A stretch of 64,000 nt of DNA from Bacteroidota bacterium (GTDB taxonomy: Bacteria > Bacteroidota > Bacteroidia > UBA7662 > CANHCV01), in the NCBI GenBank assembly GCA_947501265.1, contig CANMVY010000004.1, forward strand, positions 152,933 through 216,932. The letters are read 5' to 3'. The position numbers and the translations under genes were made by a program. This document shows positions 62,431-64,000 of the stretch, in pieces. The notes beneath the pieces are model-generated. The model saw only the letters and a program-made list of their open reading frames with translations, ran no database searches and was not told where the DNA came from. The stretch's first letter is position 1; each line of letters starts with the position of its first letter.

Positions 62431-62819
62431 TCAACGGAAAGAAGAAAATTGAAATTACGGTTGAAAAAACGGATACTGGATTTTCGGCCTATGCGAATGA
62501 TTGGGGTGTTTTTTCGACGGGAGCGAATATTCCTGAGTTGGTTAACCATTTGGTAGAGGCGATCAATTTATTTTTGGAAGAGGATGATGTTGAACCCATT
62601 CAGGTTTCCGATTTAAGATTGAATTTAGATTTGAAGCAATTTTTCCAGTATTACAAAGTTCTCAACGCTCGTTTTTTAGCTCAAAGAATTGGCATGAATC
62701 CAACGTTATTATCGCAATACGTTAGAGGGGTGAAGCGTCCATCTCCAAAACAAACTGAAAAAATTATTCAAGGGATTCAAGGAATTGGGCGTGAACTTTC
62801 GGATTTGCGATTTATTTGA
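62427..62819 (+). CDS. hicB: HicB-type antitoxin with C-terminal HTH
   Basis: A 130-residue protein. The N-terminal ~55 residues resemble the HicB partial RNase H-like fold (IEITVEKTDTGFSAYANDWG, then EAINLFLEEDD); the C-terminal part has an XRE-like helix-turn-helix (FLAQRIGMNPTLLSQYVRGVKRPSPKQTEK) suited to binding its own promoter. It should neutralise HicA and autoregulate. The start at 62427 gives an ATGA overlap with hicA; an ATG at 62421 is an alternative. Confidence 0.85.
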   Translation: MINGKKKIEITVEKTDTGFSAYANDWGVFSTGANIPELVNHLVEAINLFLEEDDVEPIQVSDLRLNLDLKQFFQYYKVLNARFLAQRIGMNPTLLSQYVRGVKRPSPKQTEKIIQGIQGIGRELSDLRFI

Positions 62820-62834
62820 AGGAGGAGGGTGGGA

Positions 62835-62958
62835 AACTTATCCGTTTTGAAACGTTTATAAACGTTTACGATACGGCTTTGGGGTTGGAGGTGGCATAGG
62901 TTTGCATTCAAATGGAAAAGGGATGCATGAATTAGCTTTAGAGGATTTTAGGAAGAAA
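62835..62958 (+). repeat. 124-bp direct repeat, downstream copy (B)
   Basis: AACTTATCCG to TAGGAAGAAA. Here the block runs directly into the intact recombinase gene. It begins 15 bases after the hicB stop codon. Confidence 0.95.
62897..62904 (+). promoter_or_regulatory. -7 promoter box of the tyrosine recombinase
   Basis: TAGGTTTG, a TAnnTTTG match 18 bases before the ATG at 62923, preceded by the AAACGTTTATAAACGTTT palindrome, which could be an operator or a recombinase binding site. Confidence 0.6.
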
Positions 62959-63759
62959 CTTGTTTTCAAACGGTACAGTGAGAATACGGTAAAAACGTAT
63001 TTGGATGCGTTGCGGGTATTTTTTCATTTTTTTGAAGGGGTGGCTTTGGAGGAATTAACACACCGGCATGTGGAGCAATTTTGTACCGATTACATTTTGC
63101 AGCGGGGGCTTTCGTTGAGTTATCAGAACCAGGTGATTAATGCGGTAAAATTGTTTTACAAGCATCGTTTTCAGAAGGTGATGGAGATCGATGTTATTCA
63201 ACGACCGAGGCGGGAGAAGCGCCTTCCGAATGTGTTGAGTAAGCAAGAGGTGAAATTAATTTTGGAGAAACCTACCAATATCAAGCATCGTGCGATGTTG
63301 AGTTTGATTTATGCTTGCGGATTGAGAAGGGGGGAGTTGCTTCAACTTCGTTTGAAGGATGTATTATCGGACCGGCAGCTGTTGTTTATTCAACAATCCA
63401 AGGGGAAGAAAGACCGGGTGGTTCCGATTGGGGAAAAGATGATTGAGATGTTGAGGGATTACTACAAGGCCTATCGTCCTAGGGTTTGGTTATTTGAGGG
63501 GCAGGTGGCGGGAGAGAAATACAGTGAACGAAGTTTACAATTGGTATTAACGAGAGCGGTTGAGAAGGCGAAAATTAACAAACCGGTAAGTTTACATTGG
63601 TTACGTCATAGTTACGCCACCCATTTATTGGAGAATGGCACGGATTTGCGGTACATTCAAGAGTTACTGGGGCATAGCAGTTCCCGCACGACGGAGATTT
63701 ACACGCATGTAAGCACCAAGAGTTTACAAAAAATTCGTTCTCCATTTGATGATTTATAG
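62923..63759 (+). CDS. Tyrosine recombinase/integrase
   Basis: A 278-residue site-specific recombinase. N-terminal SAM-like core-binding domain (~1-85, RYSENTVKTYLDALRVFFHFF); catalytic domain ~100-278 with Arg135 in YACGLRRGELLQLRLKD, the Lys in QQSKGKKDRV, H225-x-x-R228-H in HWLRHSYATHLLENG, His ~251 in ELLGHSSSRTT and nucleophile Tyr260 in TEIYTHVS. It ends KIRSPFDDL, similar to the C-terminus of integron integrases, but lacks their extra patch between the third and fourth catalytic motifs, so it is XerC/D-like. I start at 62923, not at an upstream TTG (62902), because that codon lies in the promoter box. All catalytic residues are intact. Confidence 0.93.
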   Translation: MHELALEDFRKKLVFKRYSENTVKTYLDALRVFFHFFEGVALEELTHRHVEQFCTDYILQRGLSLSYQNQVINAVKLFYKHRFQKVMEIDVIQRPRREKRLPNVLSKQEVKLILEKPTNIKHRAMLSLIYACGLRRGELLQLRLKDVLSDRQLLFIQQSKGKKDRVVPIGEKMIEMLRDYYKAYRPRVWLFEGQVAGEKYSERSLQLVLTRAVEKAKINKPVSLHWLRHSYATHLLENGTDLRYIQELLGHSSSRTTEIYTHVSTKSLQKIRSPFDDL

Positions 63760-63875
63760 AAATTTTCGACTACTTTGCATAAGCGAAACGATCCTACTCC
63801 AGTTCAACAAATTCAACCCCATTGAAGAGAAGAAGTGGCGTATATAAGATAGTTACCAGCAATTGTAGAACGACA
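63760..63875. other. Intergenic junction between recombinase and next gene; possible recombination site
   Basis: 116 bases. It ends GTTACCAGCAATTGTAGAACGACA immediately before the next ATG. The position right after an integrase gene and in front of a short secreted-protein gene suggests an attachment or cassette boundary, but I see no clear inverted structure inside the window. Confidence 0.3.
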
Positions 63876-64000
63876 ATGAAACGACTGACTTTTCTTATTT
63901 TAACGATTGGTCTGACAACATCCGCTTTCGGACAAAAATATTTGACTTCGGACATTAGGTCTAAAGCAGATAGCATTTTAAGGACTTATATTGGCGACAC
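63876..64000 (+). CDS. Secreted protein, 3' end outside window
   Basis: An ATG at 63876 opens a frame of 41 codons to the window edge. The start encodes a clear signal peptide (MKRLTFLILTIGLTTSAFG, then QKYLTS), followed by SDIRSKADSILRTYIGD. Function cannot be judged. Its codon use is more AT-rich than that of the housekeeping genes. Confidence 0.6.
   Translation, partial: MKRLTFLILTIGLTTSAFGQKYLTSDIRSKADSILRTYIGD

Noticed and set aside
62902..62922. Upstream TTG start for the tyrosine recombinase
   Set aside because: The codon overlaps the -7 box, and the ATG at 62923 is the one conserved at the same distance in the truncated copy.
62923..63759. Classical integron integrase IntI
   Set aside because: The extra segment between the Lys strand and HxLRH motif that marks IntI is missing, and the nearby GTTACCA does not fit the usual GTTRRRY core; kept as XerC/D-like recombinase.

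Overview
The window comes from a Bacteroidota chromosome, most likely a Flavobacteriales-type (Cryomorphaceae/Schleiferiaceae-like) environmental bacterium. This rests on the TAnnTTTG type of -7 promoter box in front of many genes, type IX secretion (T9SS) sorting domains and PorZ, families largely confined to the phylum (DUF2480, DUF4199, BT_3928-like DoxX, DUF2723), a split metH, and few Shine-Dalgarno sequences. I did not run any search; assignments come from reading motifs.

Layout. 1-6.0 kb: the end of an inositol monophosphatase gene, then a leftward five-gene operon (DoxX/BT_3928, ABC permease, amino-acid permease, class V aminotransferase, secreted archaemetzincin). 6.1-9.7 kb: rpsF-rpsR-rplI with a terminator, then a pseudouridine synthase carrying about twelve 20-residue Arg/Asp/Asn repeats and a DUF4199 membrane protein. 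9.75-13.6 kb: a SAM-I riboswitch and the two-gene (split) cobalamin methionine synthase. 13.7-19.1 kb: a leftward operon gdh - metF - 43-codon membrane ORF - ALDH7-type aldehyde dehydrogenase - glyS, so both metH and metF of the methyl cycle lie close together. 19.2-25.1 kb: prfC divergent from sbcD-sbcC. 25.1-41.9 kb: porZ, folA-thyA, a 1,725-residue type B T9SS cargo protein, hldD, queD-fabD, and a 1,846-residue type A T9SS protein with an embedded LamG domain. These genes link envelope sugar supply, secretion and surface adhesins.

42-49.4 kb is a mixed region: MFS transporter, DUF2480, lytic transglycosylase, then a repeat-rich gap, a Fic AMP-transferase, a phosphoesterase and an AT-rich patch of small membrane proteins and lipoproteins. 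49.4-61.8 kb: GT39 glycosyltransferase with a YhdH/AcuI reductase, a metal-site-deficient amidohydrolase, tRNA-Gln(TTG), a surface-glycan cluster (two sugar epimerases, GT2, DUF2723), a BamA-like outer-membrane protein and hemW.

The right end (61.8-64 kb) is the accessory hot spot. After a cluster of palindromic dispersed repeats comes a 124-bp block that contains a promoter and the first 12 codons of a tyrosine recombinase gene. This is followed by a HicA-HicB toxin-antitoxin pair, a second near-identical 124-bp block that leads into the intact recombinase, and a possible recombination/cassette junction before a truncated secreted-protein gene. This duplicated-leader module is the best candidate for an undescribed mobile system here.

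A second theme is transcription. Many -7 boxes end only 4-6 bases before the start codon (BT_3928, gdh, prfC, queD, porZ, the BamA-like gene), which predicts leaderless or very short-leader mRNAs.
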